Origin: Phycisphaerae bacterium
GTDB taxonomy: Bacteria > Planctomycetota > Phycisphaerae > SM23-33
Assembly: GCA_011050235.1 (NCBI GenBank)
Contig: DRGC01000024.1
Location: 1 to 58,164 of the forward strand
Reading direction: 5' to 3'
DNA length: 58,164 bases
The notes under the pieces are model-generated. The model made no database searches and was not told the DNA's origin. It was given only the letters and a program-made list of their open reading frames with translations. Positions 7,472-18,146 of this stretch are shown here, piece after piece (positions within the stretch are counted from its first letter, which is position 1; each line of letters opens with the position of its first letter). The translations under genes were made by a program, and so were the position numbers.

Positions 7472-8848
7472 ATGTTGCGATACGGATGGATCATCGTGCT
7501 CGGCTGTTTGTTGGCTGCGGGGATAGCCTGGGCAGAGATCAAGATTGTCATTCTCAAGGACGGTGGTCAGCTGGAAGGCGAAGTGACCGAGACCGAGGAG
7601 GGGTACCAAGTTCTCACCCGCTTTGGCCCGCGGCTCATCCCTCACTACAAGGTCAAGAAGATCATCACCAAGCTCGAGCCCAGGGAAGAGTTTGACCAAC
7701 GGCGCGAGCAGATCAAGGACGATGACGCCGACGGACATCTCGAACTCGGCCGGTGGGCCATGATGCTGAAGCTCTCGGACAAGGCTCTCAAGAAGGAGAT
7801 GCTGGAACTGGCTAAGCAGCAATTTCAGCACGTCCTGGAGCTCCGCGACGACGACGATCAGGCCAAGCTTCTGATCCGCAGGGTCGATGGAGAGCTGGAG
7901 CGCCTCAGCAAGATCGACGACACGCCCCCGCCCGTGGTCCGTCCGGGCGCCAGGCCCGGCGGTGGTGGCGTGGTGCCGCCGGAATCGCTCGTGCCCATGG
8001 AGGGTGTTTTTCGAATTCGGCTGGCGGAGGTCCGCTTCGACGACGCCGAACGCCGCAAGCTTCGCGTCCGCTTCCGCGACGACGTCCTGAAGCGGTTCGC
8101 GTCGATGATGGAGGGCGTGGACAACTTTGACGGCAAGAAGTTTCGCCGATGGAAGGACGCCCGCAAGCTTCAATTCATCCTCGACAACATCGGCCGAGAG
8201 AACCAGAGCATTCGCAACGACATGCAGATCACAAGCGAGCTGAAGTTCATGAGAGATTTCCAGCGGCCCATCTGGCCGATGCTTCAACGGGCCGGCTCGT
8301 GCGCGGACACCAGTTGCCACGCGGCCGCCTCGGGCGCGGGGGGCTTTCGTCTGTTGATTCCCAGGGCGGTATCGTCGACGGATCCAATCTCGGTGCGGAC
8401 CAACTATACGAACTTTCTCGTGCTCGATTTGTTTGTCTCCGCCGAGGACCTTCGACTGATCGACCGCAATCGCCCGGTCGAATCGCTGATCCTGCAGTAT
8501 GGCCTACCCCCGGAAAAGGCTCGATTCAAGCACCCGCTGGTCCAGGGATCGGCGATCAGGCCGATCTTCTCGGGCAAGGACGACCGCGGCTACAAGCAGA
8601 TCCACACGTGGATTCGTAGCGCCCTTCACGGGCCCGTCCACCCGATGTACAACCTGAACTACGTTCCGCCTTTCCTGTCGGCCCCCAGCGACGAGGATGC
8701 CCCCGAATCCCCTGAAGACGCCGAAGGCGCCGACACGGGGGCATCGGACGCCGACGCGTCGGAGGAGGGATCCTCTGATAGCGGCGCGGCCCCCCCGGCG
8801 GACGATGCCGAGACCGGGCCCGACGATGCGGACCCGCCGGCGCCCTAA
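7472..8848 (+). CDS. Exported protein with CX4CH haem-like motif, unknown function
   Basis: This 458-residue protein has a signal peptide (residues 1-22, cleaved after AWA). An N-terminal beta module (VILKDGGQLEGEVTETEEGY) follows that resembles the one in the protein at 580-1689. A helical segment comes next, then a proline/glycine linker near residues 152-165. A C-terminal domain holds C277-ADTS-C282-H283, a CX4CH motif preceded by RPIWPMLQRAG. Planctomycete secreted proteins often carry CxxCH-like cytochrome c modules after a similar lead-in, so covalent haem binding is possible but unproven, because the spacing is four rather than two. The last 55 residues are acidic and alanine/serine-rich and look disordered. 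It starts 87 bases after the tRNA. Confidence 0.65.
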   Translation: MLRYGWIIVLGCLLAAGIAWAEIKIVILKDGGQLEGEVTETEEGYQVLTRFGPRLIPHYKVKKIITKLEPREEFDQRREQIKDDDADGHLELGRWAMMLKLSDKALKKEMLELAKQQFQHVLELRDDDDQAKLLIRRVDGELERLSKIDDTPPPVVRPGARPGGGGVVPPESLVPMEGVFRIRLAEVRFDDAERRKLRVRFRDDVLKRFASMMEGVDNFDGKKFRRWKDARKLQFILDNIGRENQSIRNDMQITSELKFMRDFQRPIWPMLQRAGSCADTSCHAAASGAGGFRLLIPRAVSSTDPISVRTNYTNFLVLDLFVSAEDLRLIDRNRPVESLILQYGLPPEKARFKHPLVQGSAIRPIFSGKDDRGYKQIHTWIRSALHGPVHPMYNLNYVPPFLSAPSDEDAPESPEDAEGADTGASDADASEEGSSDSGAAPPADDAETGPDDADPPAP

Positions 8849-8860
8849 CCCTCGCTCGGG

Positions 8861-9502
8861 ATGACGCGCGTGCACGCAGTATTGACAGGGCTATTGATAG
8901 GTGTTCTTGCCGCCTCGGTGATTGTCTTCGCCGTGATGGGGGTCCGGCAGCACTGGCGTCGCCGACGTTTGGCAAGGGTAGGCCGCCAGCTCGGGCTGGA
9001 GTTCGCCGCCGCCGATCCGTTCGATATCGCCCAGGGCTTCGGCGATTTCGCGCTGTTCAGCGCCGGGCACAGCCCGCGGGCCGAGAACGTCTCTCATGGC
9101 CGATCGGGCCGATGGCGCGTGCGCGCGTTCGATTTTCTCTACGAGGTCGGCCACGGCATCCACCGCCATACCCGATACACCAGCGCGGTGATGGCCGAGA
9201 TCGGTAGCGGCCTGGGCGATGTGACGCTGTGGGACGGGCGGGATGCAGTTGATGCGCCGCTGACGGTCCGCCAGAGCCGGGTGATGCGGGGCGGGCGGCT
9301 TTGTGACGGCAGCGAAGAGGCCGTCCAGCGTCTGGCTAACGCGTGCGGCGACCTGGACGACCTGCACGTCAGCGCCGAGATCCATCGAGAGTTTCTGGTG
9401 CTCTGCGCGCCGGTCCGCCGAGTGGACGTCTACGAGCGCCTGGCGAAGGCGATTGGCGGGGTGTGCGATGGATTGTGCGGCCGGGATGACGTGAAAACAT
9501 AG
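8861..9502 (+). CDS. Membrane-anchored protein of unknown function
   Basis: This 213-residue protein has one N-terminal transmembrane helix (about residues 7-27, LTGLLIGVLAASVIVFAVMG), then a positively charged stretch (HWRRRRLARVGRQLGLEF) and a soluble domain of about 180 residues. I do not recognise the family. The domain pattern (a basic segment, then GRSGRWRVRAFDFLYEVGHG and later VLCAPVRRVDVYERLAKAIGG) resembles small conserved planctomycete proteins that follow a membrane anchor. It starts 12 bases after the CX4CH gene and is probably in the same transcript. Confidence 0.6.
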   Translation: MTRVHAVLTGLLIGVLAASVIVFAVMGVRQHWRRRRLARVGRQLGLEFAAADPFDIAQGFGDFALFSAGHSPRAENVSHGRSGRWRVRAFDFLYEVGHGIHRHTRYTSAVMAEIGSGLGDVTLWDGRDAVDAPLTVRQSRVMRGGRLCDGSEEAVQRLANACGDLDDLHVSAEIHREFLVLCAPVRRVDVYERLAKAIGGVCDGLCGRDDVKT

Positions 9503-9512
9503 ACGTGGTGTG

Positions 9513-9541
9513 TTGAAAATGGTCGATGCAGGTGATAGAAG
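9513..9541 (+). promoter_or_regulatory. Possible sigma-70 promoter for the coiled-coil protein gene
   Basis: TTGAAA (9513-9518), 17-base spacer, TAGAAG (9536-9541). The -10 box is only a partial match. It lies about 70 bases before the GTG start at 9610. Confidence 0.35.
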
Positions 9542-9609
9542 TGCGTCGTTAGGCCGGTCGAAACCGTACGCCCAGGCCCTGTGACGCCCTGGACTTTTTT
9601 TGGAGACCC

Positions 9610-11808
9610 GTGGTGCAGGCCAAGAATATACTTCCGATCGTTTTGAGCGTAGCTGTGATGCTTGTTGTCGTGGTGGGCTTGGTCTTGTTGCCGCCCAGCG
9701 CTGCCCGCCGTGGCAGTCGGCAGATTCTCCAGAGTGTCGATCAGGCCGGCTTGGCGTGGCACGAGGCATCGTCGCTGCTGGGGAACCCGTTCTATCGCAG
9801 CCCCAGCGGTGAGTTGTCCCCGCTGCCTGCGCGGATCAAAGAGACCCGATCCGGAACGATCGCCCAGAAGTCGCTTCGATCGCCGAATCCCAAGGCCCTC
9901 GAGGTGCTGAAAAAGGGCGAGGCCCCGGTGCTTGAGGCCCTGGAGAAACACCCCAAGGCTTCCCCAGTGGACCGGGCGGTCGGCCTGCAGATGCTGGGCC
10001 GTTTTGACATGCTCAGAGGCGCCTATTACCAGCGACAGGCAACACAGACCCGATGGCGGTTGAGCGGCGAGGATCCTGACGACGAAACGGACTTTGTCGG
10101 CGTCTATCAGTCTTTGGAGGTGGCCCTGGCGGCGGCCAACAGTGTTCATCGGCAGGCTCAGGCGGTGGCATTCTTTGAGGTGCTTGCCGCGGCCGATACC
10201 AGCAAGATCGAGGAAATGAAGCAAGACGCCCACAAGCGGCAGGAAACCGTTCGAGTCCAGACCGCCGAAAAGGCCCGCCAGATCGCCGCGCGCCAGCAGA
10301 CGATCGCGACGTTTGAAGGCCAGATCGATACGCGGTCGGCCGAGGCCCAGACCCTCCGCGCCGCCAGCCGCGATGCCGAGACCGCCGCCCAGGGCCAGCC
10401 TCTGCGGGTCAAAGCGCTGGCGATCGAGGCGAAGATCCACGAACTCCGCAATAAGATCGCCGCCACCCAACGCGAGGCCGATCTGCTTGGGCAGGAGCAC
10501 AGCCATCTGTTGCTGCAACAGTCCGCCGCCGCCAAGCAGATCAGGGATTGTGACGCCGCCCTCACCGTTCGGCGCCAAGAGATCGCCAAGCAGAAGGCCA
10601 ACGCCCAGACCGCTCGGACCAAGCTGGACCAGGCCCAACAGGCATTGGGCGAGAATGTGGACGCCCTGGCGGCGGCATTGGACACTCTCGCCGCGGCAGA
10701 GGCCCAGGCCGTCCGGTCCTATCAGGAAGCCCTGGACCATTTTGAACAGGCCAAGGGCCTCGCCGAGACCGTCACCCCCAGGATATTGTCCGAGCAGGCC
10801 GAGACCCGGATGGCCATCGGCGCGATCCTGGCCGGGGAGATCCAGTTGCGGGACAAGGTCGATCACTTGGCCGGGCAGATCACGTGGGCGCTGGCGACCG
10901 TCCAGCCGCCCGTGGACCCGGCCGAGATGGTGGGCAAGGTCAGCTCCTATCTGGCCGATCGGGACGCCGCGCTGGCGGAGGCTCGTGAGCAATTGACCAA
11001 AGCGGCCGCCGCATTCGACCAAGCCATCGACGAGGCCGACAGCGATCGGGCGTGGGCCTACCGGGCCGAGTCGGCGACGGCGCAGTTCAGCTTGTACCAG
11101 TTGACAGGCGACGCCGCTCATTTGACCAAGGCCAAGCAGCTTCACGAATCGGCCCGAACCGACCATCCCGAGATCCCGCCGCTGGCACCGGGCGAAGCGG
11201 CTGTGGCCCGTCCGTCAGGGGGCGCCAAGCCGTCGGCCGGCGGAGCTGGCGACCCGGACGAGGCCGCCGCCAAGGCGACCACCCGACGGTTCATGACGAA
11301 CATGAACAAGGTCGACAAGGCAGCGGTCCTGGCCGACATGACGGATTCAGGCAAAGCGGCGATGGGCGTAATGATGGATCTCGCACAGGCGTTTATCGAT
11401 TTGGATGCCGCCATGGTCGCTTCGTATGGGGCCGAAGCCGTCGAAGAGGCCAAGACGGCCAGCGGGATCAACCCAGAAATGATCGATCCACTGGCCGATC
11501 CGACCTCTGATGAGCAGTTGGCGAAAATGACGTGCCAGGTCGACGGTGATAAAGCGGTCTGCGTAGTCCCTGACGAGCCTCCGCCGGTTGTCCTGGTCCG
11601 ACAGGGCGGCAAGTGGCTGGTTGACATGGCGGCGACATTCAGCATGCCGCCGGAGGGGTTGCAGATGATAATAGAGATGTTCACGGCCCAGAGAGAGATC
11701 GTCCGAGCGGCCAAGGGGGAGATCGGTCCCCGGACCAAGCCTGTGGAGATCTACCAGCAGATCAATGAGGCGATGGCGGCGATGATGCAGGGCGGCGAGG
11801 GCGGCTGA
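9610..11808 (+). CDS. Membrane-anchored long coiled-coil protein, unknown function
   Basis: This 732-residue protein (GTG start) begins with one hydrophobic helix (about residues 6-29). A long region rich in alanine, glutamine, glutamate and arginine with heptad character follows (about residues 190-390), as expected for an extended coiled coil. Helical repeats follow. The last 170 residues (from about TRRFMTNMNKVDKAAVLADMTD) end in a small alpha/beta domain with VVLVRQGGKWLVDMAATF, which resembles the final strand of NTF2-like domains. The arrangement suggests an envelope protein holding a periplasmic sensor or binding domain away from the membrane. I cannot assign a function. Confidence 0.6.
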   Translation: MVQAKNILPIVLSVAVMLVVVVGLVLLPPSAARRGSRQILQSVDQAGLAWHEASSLLGNPFYRSPSGELSPLPARIKETRSGTIAQKSLRSPNPKALEVLKKGEAPVLEALEKHPKASPVDRAVGLQMLGRFDMLRGAYYQRQATQTRWRLSGEDPDDETDFVGVYQSLEVALAAANSVHRQAQAVAFFEVLAAADTSKIEEMKQDAHKRQETVRVQTAEKARQIAARQQTIATFEGQIDTRSAEAQTLRAASRDAETAAQGQPLRVKALAIEAKIHELRNKIAATQREADLLGQEHSHLLLQQSAAAKQIRDCDAALTVRRQEIAKQKANAQTARTKLDQAQQALGENVDALAAALDTLAAAEAQAVRSYQEALDHFEQAKGLAETVTPRILSEQAETRMAIGAILAGEIQLRDKVDHLAGQITWALATVQPPVDPAEMVGKVSSYLADRDAALAEAREQLTKAAAAFDQAIDEADSDRAWAYRAESATAQFSLYQLTGDAAHLTKAKQLHESARTDHPEIPPLAPGEAAVARPSGGAKPSAGGAGDPDEAAAKATTRRFMTNMNKVDKAAVLADMTDSGKAAMGVMMDLAQAFIDLDAAMVASYGAEAVEEAKTASGINPEMIDPLADPTSDEQLAKMTCQVDGDKAVCVVPDEPPPVVLVRQGGKWLVDMAATFSMPPEGLQMIIEMFTAQREIVRAAKGEIGPRTKPVEIYQQINEAMAAMMQGGEGG

Positions 11809-11994
11809 GCAACGCCTCCATGGGGCTGGGCGGCTAGGTCCCCTCATGTCACTGGACAGTTGGTCTTTCGTCGGGGTCCATTTCCGGCTGGAATCAGATC
11901 GCCTTTTATTGCCATGGCTTACGATCCAAGTCTTTGCGACAGTTAGTTTTGGGGACACGTTTTAAGCACTTACAAAAGCTTGACATGAAACATC

Positions 11995-12023
11995 TTGCCA
12001 CTGGGGCGGGTTGAGGGGATAAT
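11995..12023 (+). promoter_or_regulatory. Sigma-70 promoter for the sigma factor gene
   Basis: TTGCCA (11995-12000), 17-base spacer, GATAAT (12018-12023). It lies 78 bases upstream of the GTG start at 12102. The rest of the 290-base gap shows no gene. Confidence 0.6.
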
Positions 12024-12101
12024 GGTCTCAGTGGGGCCTGACCTCGGGGATCGAGCGGTTCTCTGGGTAGTGGTTGTAAGCTTTGCGGAAAGGACTTGGC
12101 C

Positions 12102-13781
12102 GTGAGGAAGTACCAAAACAAGTCTATGCAGAAGCTTTCTGCCGAACTGACCGCCGGGCTGGCCCGCCTCCGCAAGAAATACATAGACGCGGCTGAGGAA
12201 CTGTTCCGCATTATCGACCCGGCCCAGGAATACCCATTTGACTTCGTTCTATTTCGGGTTACGGGGTACGGCGGCGGGGCGGCCGATGGCGGCGAGGACA
12301 AATTGACGGGCCAGTCGCTTCGACAGGACCTGCTCCTGCTGATGCTCGACATCTGCGACAGCACCGAATTGCGGGTGAGCGACTATGACGAGGGGGCCTG
12401 CGATACGGCCGAACTGGCCAAGCGGCAGAAGGTCTCGACCAAGACCATCCAGCGATGGCGAAAGGCCGGTCTGCCGGCCCGGCGGCTCATCTTCCCGGAC
12501 GGCAAGCGCCGGATCGCGTTCCTCGAAAGCTCCGTGCTGTGGTTTACCCAGACCCGCCCCGCACAGATCGATCGGTCGGCTCGGTTTACCCAGATGAGCG
12601 ACCAGGAGCGCGATCAGATCCTGCGGTGGGCCCGGAGGCTCGTGGCGGTCAAGCATTCGTGCCTCTCGGACGTCTCCAAGGAACTCGCCGCCCGCACCGG
12701 TCGGGCCGTCGAGACGATCCGCTACACGATCCGGCGGCACGATCAGGATCACCCGCACCAGGCGATCTTCGCACAGTTGTCCGGCGCCCTGACCGATGGC
12801 GACAAGCAGAGCATCTACCGGGCGTTCCTGACCGGTGCGCCCGTGCCGACGCTGGCCAAGAAGTTCCAGCGGACGCGAGGCAGCATCTACCGCGTCGTCA
12901 ACGAAATGCGGGCCCAGCAACTGCTCGACCGCCCGATCGACTACATTCACAATCCGCAGTTTGACCTGCCCGGCGCCGATGCGGCGGTCCTGGCGGACGA
13001 GATCCGCTCGGATCCGCCGTCGAATAGGCCGACGGTCGCGGCCCCGGCCGCCGGGGACTTGCCGCCTTATCTGCGGTCGCTCTACGGTGTGCCGCTTCTG
13101 GGCCGCGACGAGGAACGGGACCTGTTCCGCCGGTACAATTACCTCAAGCACAAGGCCGACAGGCTGCGCCGGTCGATCGATCCGAATCGCATTCACACCC
13201 GCGACCTCCAGGAGGTCGAGCGGCTCCTGCTGCAGGCCAACAGCATCAAGAATCGCGTCATTCGCTCGAATCTTCGGCTGGTCGTGTCGATCGCCAAGAA
13301 ACACGCCGGCGGCGCGCAGACGTTGTTCGAGCTGATCAGCGACGGCAACGTCTCGTTGATGCGAGCGGTGGAAAAGTTCGACTACGCCCGCGGCAATCGA
13401 TTCAGCACGTATGCATCCTGGGCCATCATGCGAAACTTCGCCCGCTCGGTCCCCAAGGAGCAGATTCAGCGAGACCATTTCGCCACGGGCAACGAGGAGG
13501 CCCTGGACATCGCCGCCAGCCTGCAGATGTATGAATCGCAGGAGATCAAGGTCAGCGAACTTCGCGAGAGTATCGACGCGGTGCTGACCCACCTGACGGC
13601 GACCGAGCGAACGATCCTGGTGGGGCACTTCGGCCTGGACGAGAAACACGATACGAAGACGCTCGAACAGCTCGCCGGGCGGCTGAGCCTGAGCAAGGAA
13701 CGCGTCCGCCAGATCGAAATCCGCGCACTGGAGAAACTGCGGACCGTCCTCTACTCGCGCAAATCGGAGCTGATGAGCTAG
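12102..13781 (+). CDS. RNA polymerase sigma-70 family factor with extra N-terminal DNA-binding half
   Basis: The GTG at 12102 is favoured (559 residues) because GGAAAGGA ends 7 bases upstream; TTG at 12096 is the alternative. The first 310 residues are not found in ordinary sigma factors. They hold a MerR/excisionase-like helix-turn-helix (DTAELAKRQKVSTKTIQRW, about residue 100) followed by two more helix-turn-helix-like segments (AVETIRYTIRRHDQ and VPTLAKKFQRTRGSIYRVVN). Then come sigma regions 1.2 (YLRSLYGVPLLGRDEERDLF), 2 (SNLRLVVSIAKKHAGG to GNRFSTYASWAIMRNFARSV, about 388-450) and 4 (LTATERTILVGHFGL to LSKERVRQIEIRALEKLR, about 498-550). Only about 50 residues separate regions 2 and 4, so region 3 is reduced or lost. 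Probably an alternative, RpoD-related factor. Confidence 0.88.
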   Translation: MRKYQNKSMQKLSAELTAGLARLRKKYIDAAEELFRIIDPAQEYPFDFVLFRVTGYGGGAADGGEDKLTGQSLRQDLLLLMLDICDSTELRVSDYDEGACDTAELAKRQKVSTKTIQRWRKAGLPARRLIFPDGKRRIAFLESSVLWFTQTRPAQIDRSARFTQMSDQERDQILRWARRLVAVKHSCLSDVSKELAARTGRAVETIRYTIRRHDQDHPHQAIFAQLSGALTDGDKQSIYRAFLTGAPVPTLAKKFQRTRGSIYRVVNEMRAQQLLDRPIDYIHNPQFDLPGADAAVLADEIRSDPPSNRPTVAAPAAGDLPPYLRSLYGVPLLGRDEERDLFRRYNYLKHKADRLRRSIDPNRIHTRDLQEVERLLLQANSIKNRVIRSNLRLVVSIAKKHAGGAQTLFELISDGNVSLMRAVEKFDYARGNRFSTYASWAIMRNFARSVPKEQIQRDHFATGNEEALDIAASLQMYESQEIKVSELRESIDAVLTHLTATERTILVGHFGLDEKHDTKTLEQLAGRLSLSKERVRQIEIRALEKLRTVLYSRKSELMS

Positions 13782-13784
13782 GCC

Positions 13785-14157
13785 GGGCGTACGTAAGTCC
13801 GTAGTGATCGAGCTGTCAGTTCAGGCCCGAAGGGCCGTCTTGCTTAGCCCAGGGCGAAGCCGTGGGTGTGAGCGCAGCGAGCAGCCGAACGGCGAGCCCT
13901 GGGGAATGGACGGGCCAAAGGGGAAAGCCCCAACGGGGCGCCTTGACGGGCCCGATTTCGCTGGGTGCTGCGATGCGATGGCCTCAACGAGAGTCTCGAT
14001 CGCATGGTCGACAAAGCCAAGACGCCCCTTACGGGGCTTGCCGCAATGCCGACGATAACCCAGGGCTTGGCCTGACGGCCTACGCCCTGGGCTAAGCAAG
14101 GGACCCCGTTGGGGCCCAACGATCAACAAGGCGAAGCAAGAACTGGCCGGACAGGTC
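13785..14157 (+). repeat. Dispersed GC-rich hairpin element, copy A
   Basis: About 373 bases that recur at 28798-29172 with high identity along the whole length except a variable middle of roughly 60 bases. Hairpins can be read throughout: GGCCC-GAA-GGGCC, an outer CCCAGGGC/GCCCTGGG pair near each end, GCCCC-AAC-GGGGC, GCCCC-TTAC-GGGGC, and GGACCCCGTTGGGGCC. It fills the gap between two convergent genes. All reading frames in it are by-products of the palindromes. Confidence 0.85.
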
Positions 14158-14249
14158 GTAGATCCGGCGGGACAGGAGCCGCGCCGACCGGCGCTACATG
14201 AAATTGCCCGTGGCTCTGGGCCAGCGCTGGGAGGGGAGTGCGGGGTGGA

Positions 14250-16095
<1,846 letters not shown>

Positions 16096-16163
16096 TTATC
16101 GGACCTTGGTTTATCTGTGCGTTAGCAATTCCCGACCGGGCCGGGCAGTCGAGAAAGGTGGAT

Positions 16164-16191
16164 ATCGTAGCGATTCGTCCGGGTGTTGCAA
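16164..16191 (-). promoter_or_regulatory. Sigma-70 promoter of eno
   Basis: On the minus strand: TTGCAA (16191-16186), 16-base spacer, TACGAT (16169-16164), about 90 bases before the eno ATG. Confidence 0.5.
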
Positions 16192-16263
16192 GGGCCGGCG
16201 CGCACGCGCCCCGCGCGCCTTGGGCGCGATCCGTCGGGTCCCCTCAAACCGCGCATCCAACGG

Positions 16264-16830
16264 TCAAGAGTCGGTCTTTGGCGGCTTACGGCTTGCGGGG
16301 AAGTGGTCGTCGATCAGCTTGACGATGCCGCGAGCCAGACCACGCCCCTTTTCCTCGGGCCCCTGGTTTCGGGAGGTCTTCGTTCGCCCCACGATGTTCG
16401 CCTCACCGATTACGCGTCCGCTGGCCTTGTCGACGAATTCGACTCGGGCCAGGGCCTCTTCGAACGGGCCGGACACCTGGCCGAACAGTCCTGCCCTTTC
16501 GTAGTGCCAGATATCGCCGCGTATCAGCAGCGTTCTGCCGCCGGAGCTCGGCAGGTTCGCCTTGGCGAGCGCTTCGTAGAATGCCATTGGCATTGTCGCG
16601 AATACCTGCGGGGGAGTCTGGCCGCCCGTCTTGTCGCCAAGTTTCGTTAACTCGAAGTCCGTGTAGTCGGCGAAGGCGTTGCCCGACAGTCCGGCAGAGG
16701 TCGGCTTGACGAGCATGTAGGAGCCTCTGCCGCCGAACTCGGTTGTTTCCTTGAAGATGCGGCTTGCGCATCCGCTTGTCAGTAGCAGGGCGGCTGCAAC
16801 GGCGAGTGCAAGAAATCGTAATCGGTTCAT
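16264..16830 (-). CDS. Lipoprotein, DUF4410-like
   Basis: The start is the ATG at 16830 (188 residues), with GGGAGA just upstream; a longer frame to 16893 adds residues without a signal. A lipoprotein signal peptide ends LLLTSGCAS, so the cysteine is the lipidated residue. The mature part resembles DUF4410-type lipoproteins: a central beta strand region (RTLLIRGDIWHYERAGLFG), then ALARVEFVDKASGRVIGEANIVG, then GRGLARGIVKLIDDHF. The function of that family is unknown. It is divergent from the TPR gene at 17023 and runs in the same direction as eno, separated by about 190 bases. Confidence 0.7.
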   Translation of the reverse strand: MNRLRFLALAVAAALLLTSGCASRIFKETTEFGGRGSYMLVKPTSAGLSGNAFADYTDFELTKLGDKTGGQTPPQVFATMPMAFYEALAKANLPSSGGRTLLIRGDIWHYERAGLFGQVSGPFEEALARVEFVDKASGRVIGEANIVGRTKTSRNQGPEEKGRGLARGIVKLIDDHFPASRKPPKTDS

Positions 16831-16936
16831 GATGTATCTCCCACTCAGATTACCTGGAGGTGACTGACTGACCGCGGGGGAGACCACGCTCAATCTGCGG
16901 CTCGCCCGGCTGAGGCCACGTAATTATGCGACATCT

Positions 16937-16965
16937 TTGACGCCAGTGCAAACACCGAGCATAAT
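16937..16965 (+). promoter_or_regulatory. Sigma-70 promoter for the membrane TPR protein
   Basis: TTGACG (16937-16942), 17-base spacer, CATAAT (16960-16965), 57 bases before the ATG at 17023. Confidence 0.6.
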
Positions 16966-17022
16966 GCCCGTGAGCACAAGACGACCGGGCCGACGCGTCG
17001 CGGCTGTGTGGCGGTTTTCTGA

Positions 17023-18129
17023 ATGGACGAAATGATTCCTCAACTTGTTGCGGCGGTCTTGGTCGTGGGCGCCCTGACGGCGTACGTTGTTTATCGCGCC
17101 GGTCACAGGGATCGGGCCCACGTGCATCGCGGCAATTTCCTGACGGGTGAGGGCGAATGGGCCGAGGCGTTGGAGGCCTACCAAGAGGCGCTTGAGATCA
17201 ACCCCGACTCGTTCGACGCCCACATGGGCGCCGCGGAGGCCTGTGACCGTCTGGAGCAGTGGGACCAGGCCGTCGCCGCCTGTGAGGCGGCAGCTGCGGT
17301 TGCCTCCGACGACAAGTTCCAGCATATCAGCGCGTGGGAGAAGGTGGGCAATATCTGCGATCGGGCGGGGCGGTTTGAGGAGGCCTTGGCCGCCTGCGAG
17401 AAGATCCTCGAGATCTGGCCCGAGCATCTTTCGGCCAACCTTGGGGTCGCCCGGTTCAACAGCCAGCTCGGCCGCCATGATGCGGCGCGGGCGCACTACG
17501 AGCACCTGGTCCAGGCCCACGGTCTGACGCTGGAGTTGTGCTACGGCCTGGGGGAGGTGTACCGACAGTTGAACCGCCCCGACGATTCGGCGGAGGCCTA
17601 TCGCAGCGCGCTGGCGATCCAGCACGAGCGGCATGACCCGGCCGGTCACCGCGGGCATACGTTGATGGTGCTGGGCGACATGTACGCACAGTTCGCCCGC
17701 TATGACAGCGCCTTCGAGGCGTACGCCGAGGCCCACACCTGCAGCGAAGACTGGTCAGCGCCCTATTGCGGAATGGGCGATGCGCTGGGGGAACTGGGCC
17801 GCCATGACGAGGCGATCGCCGCCTACCGAACGGCGCTGAAGATCGACGACCAGTGGGAAGACGCGTGGCGCGGCCTGGGTCAGACGTATGCCCGCCTCGA
17901 CCGGACCGACGACGCGCTGGAGGCCTTTGGCAAGGCAATCGAGATCAATCCCGACTTCGCCGCCGCACACCTGGGCATCGGCCAGCTTCACACAGCCATG
18001 GGCCATGCCGACAAAGCGACCGATGCGCTGGAGACCGCCATCCGTCTCGACCCGGACGGCCCCATCGCCGCCGAGGCCCGCCAGGCCCTCGACACGTCAG
18101 CCCGGCCGCCCTCGACCGCCGACGAGTAG
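17023..18129 (+). CDS. Membrane-anchored TPR protein
   Basis: This 368-residue protein has one N-terminal transmembrane helix (about residues 5-26), then a run of tetratricopeptide repeats covering almost the whole remainder. Clear examples are GEWAEALEAYQEALEINPDSF, AGRFEEALAACEKILEIWPEHL, LGRHDEAIAAYRTALKIDDQW and LDRTDDALEAFGKAIEINPDF. The layout recalls the LapB/YciM group, but the C-terminal rubredoxin-like metal site of LapB is absent, so I do not use that name. TPR proteins of this kind act as scaffolds. It ends 17 bases before the convergent NifA-like gene. Confidence 0.8.
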   Translation: MDEMIPQLVAAVLVVGALTAYVVYRAGHRDRAHVHRGNFLTGEGEWAEALEAYQEALEINPDSFDAHMGAAEACDRLEQWDQAVAACEAAAAVASDDKFQHISAWEKVGNICDRAGRFEEALAACEKILEIWPEHLSANLGVARFNSQLGRHDAARAHYEHLVQAHGLTLELCYGLGEVYRQLNRPDDSAEAYRSALAIQHERHDPAGHRGHTLMVLGDMYAQFARYDSAFEAYAEAHTCSEDWSAPYCGMGDALGELGRHDEAIAAYRTALKIDDQWEDAWRGLGQTYARLDRTDDALEAFGKAIEINPDFAAAHLGIGQLHTAMGHADKATDALETAIRLDPDGPIAAEARQALDTSARPPSTADE

Positions 18130-18146
18130 CCACGTGCAGGGGTGGA

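Noticed and set aside
13804-14129. Several open frames on both strands in the intergenic element after the sigma factor gene
   Set aside because: They come from the palindromic hairpins and recur as mirror frames in the copy at 28800-29141. No ribosome-binding site or codon pattern supports translation.
17023-18129. Calling the TPR protein LapB/YciM
   Set aside because: The C-terminal cysteine metal site needed for LapB is missing.
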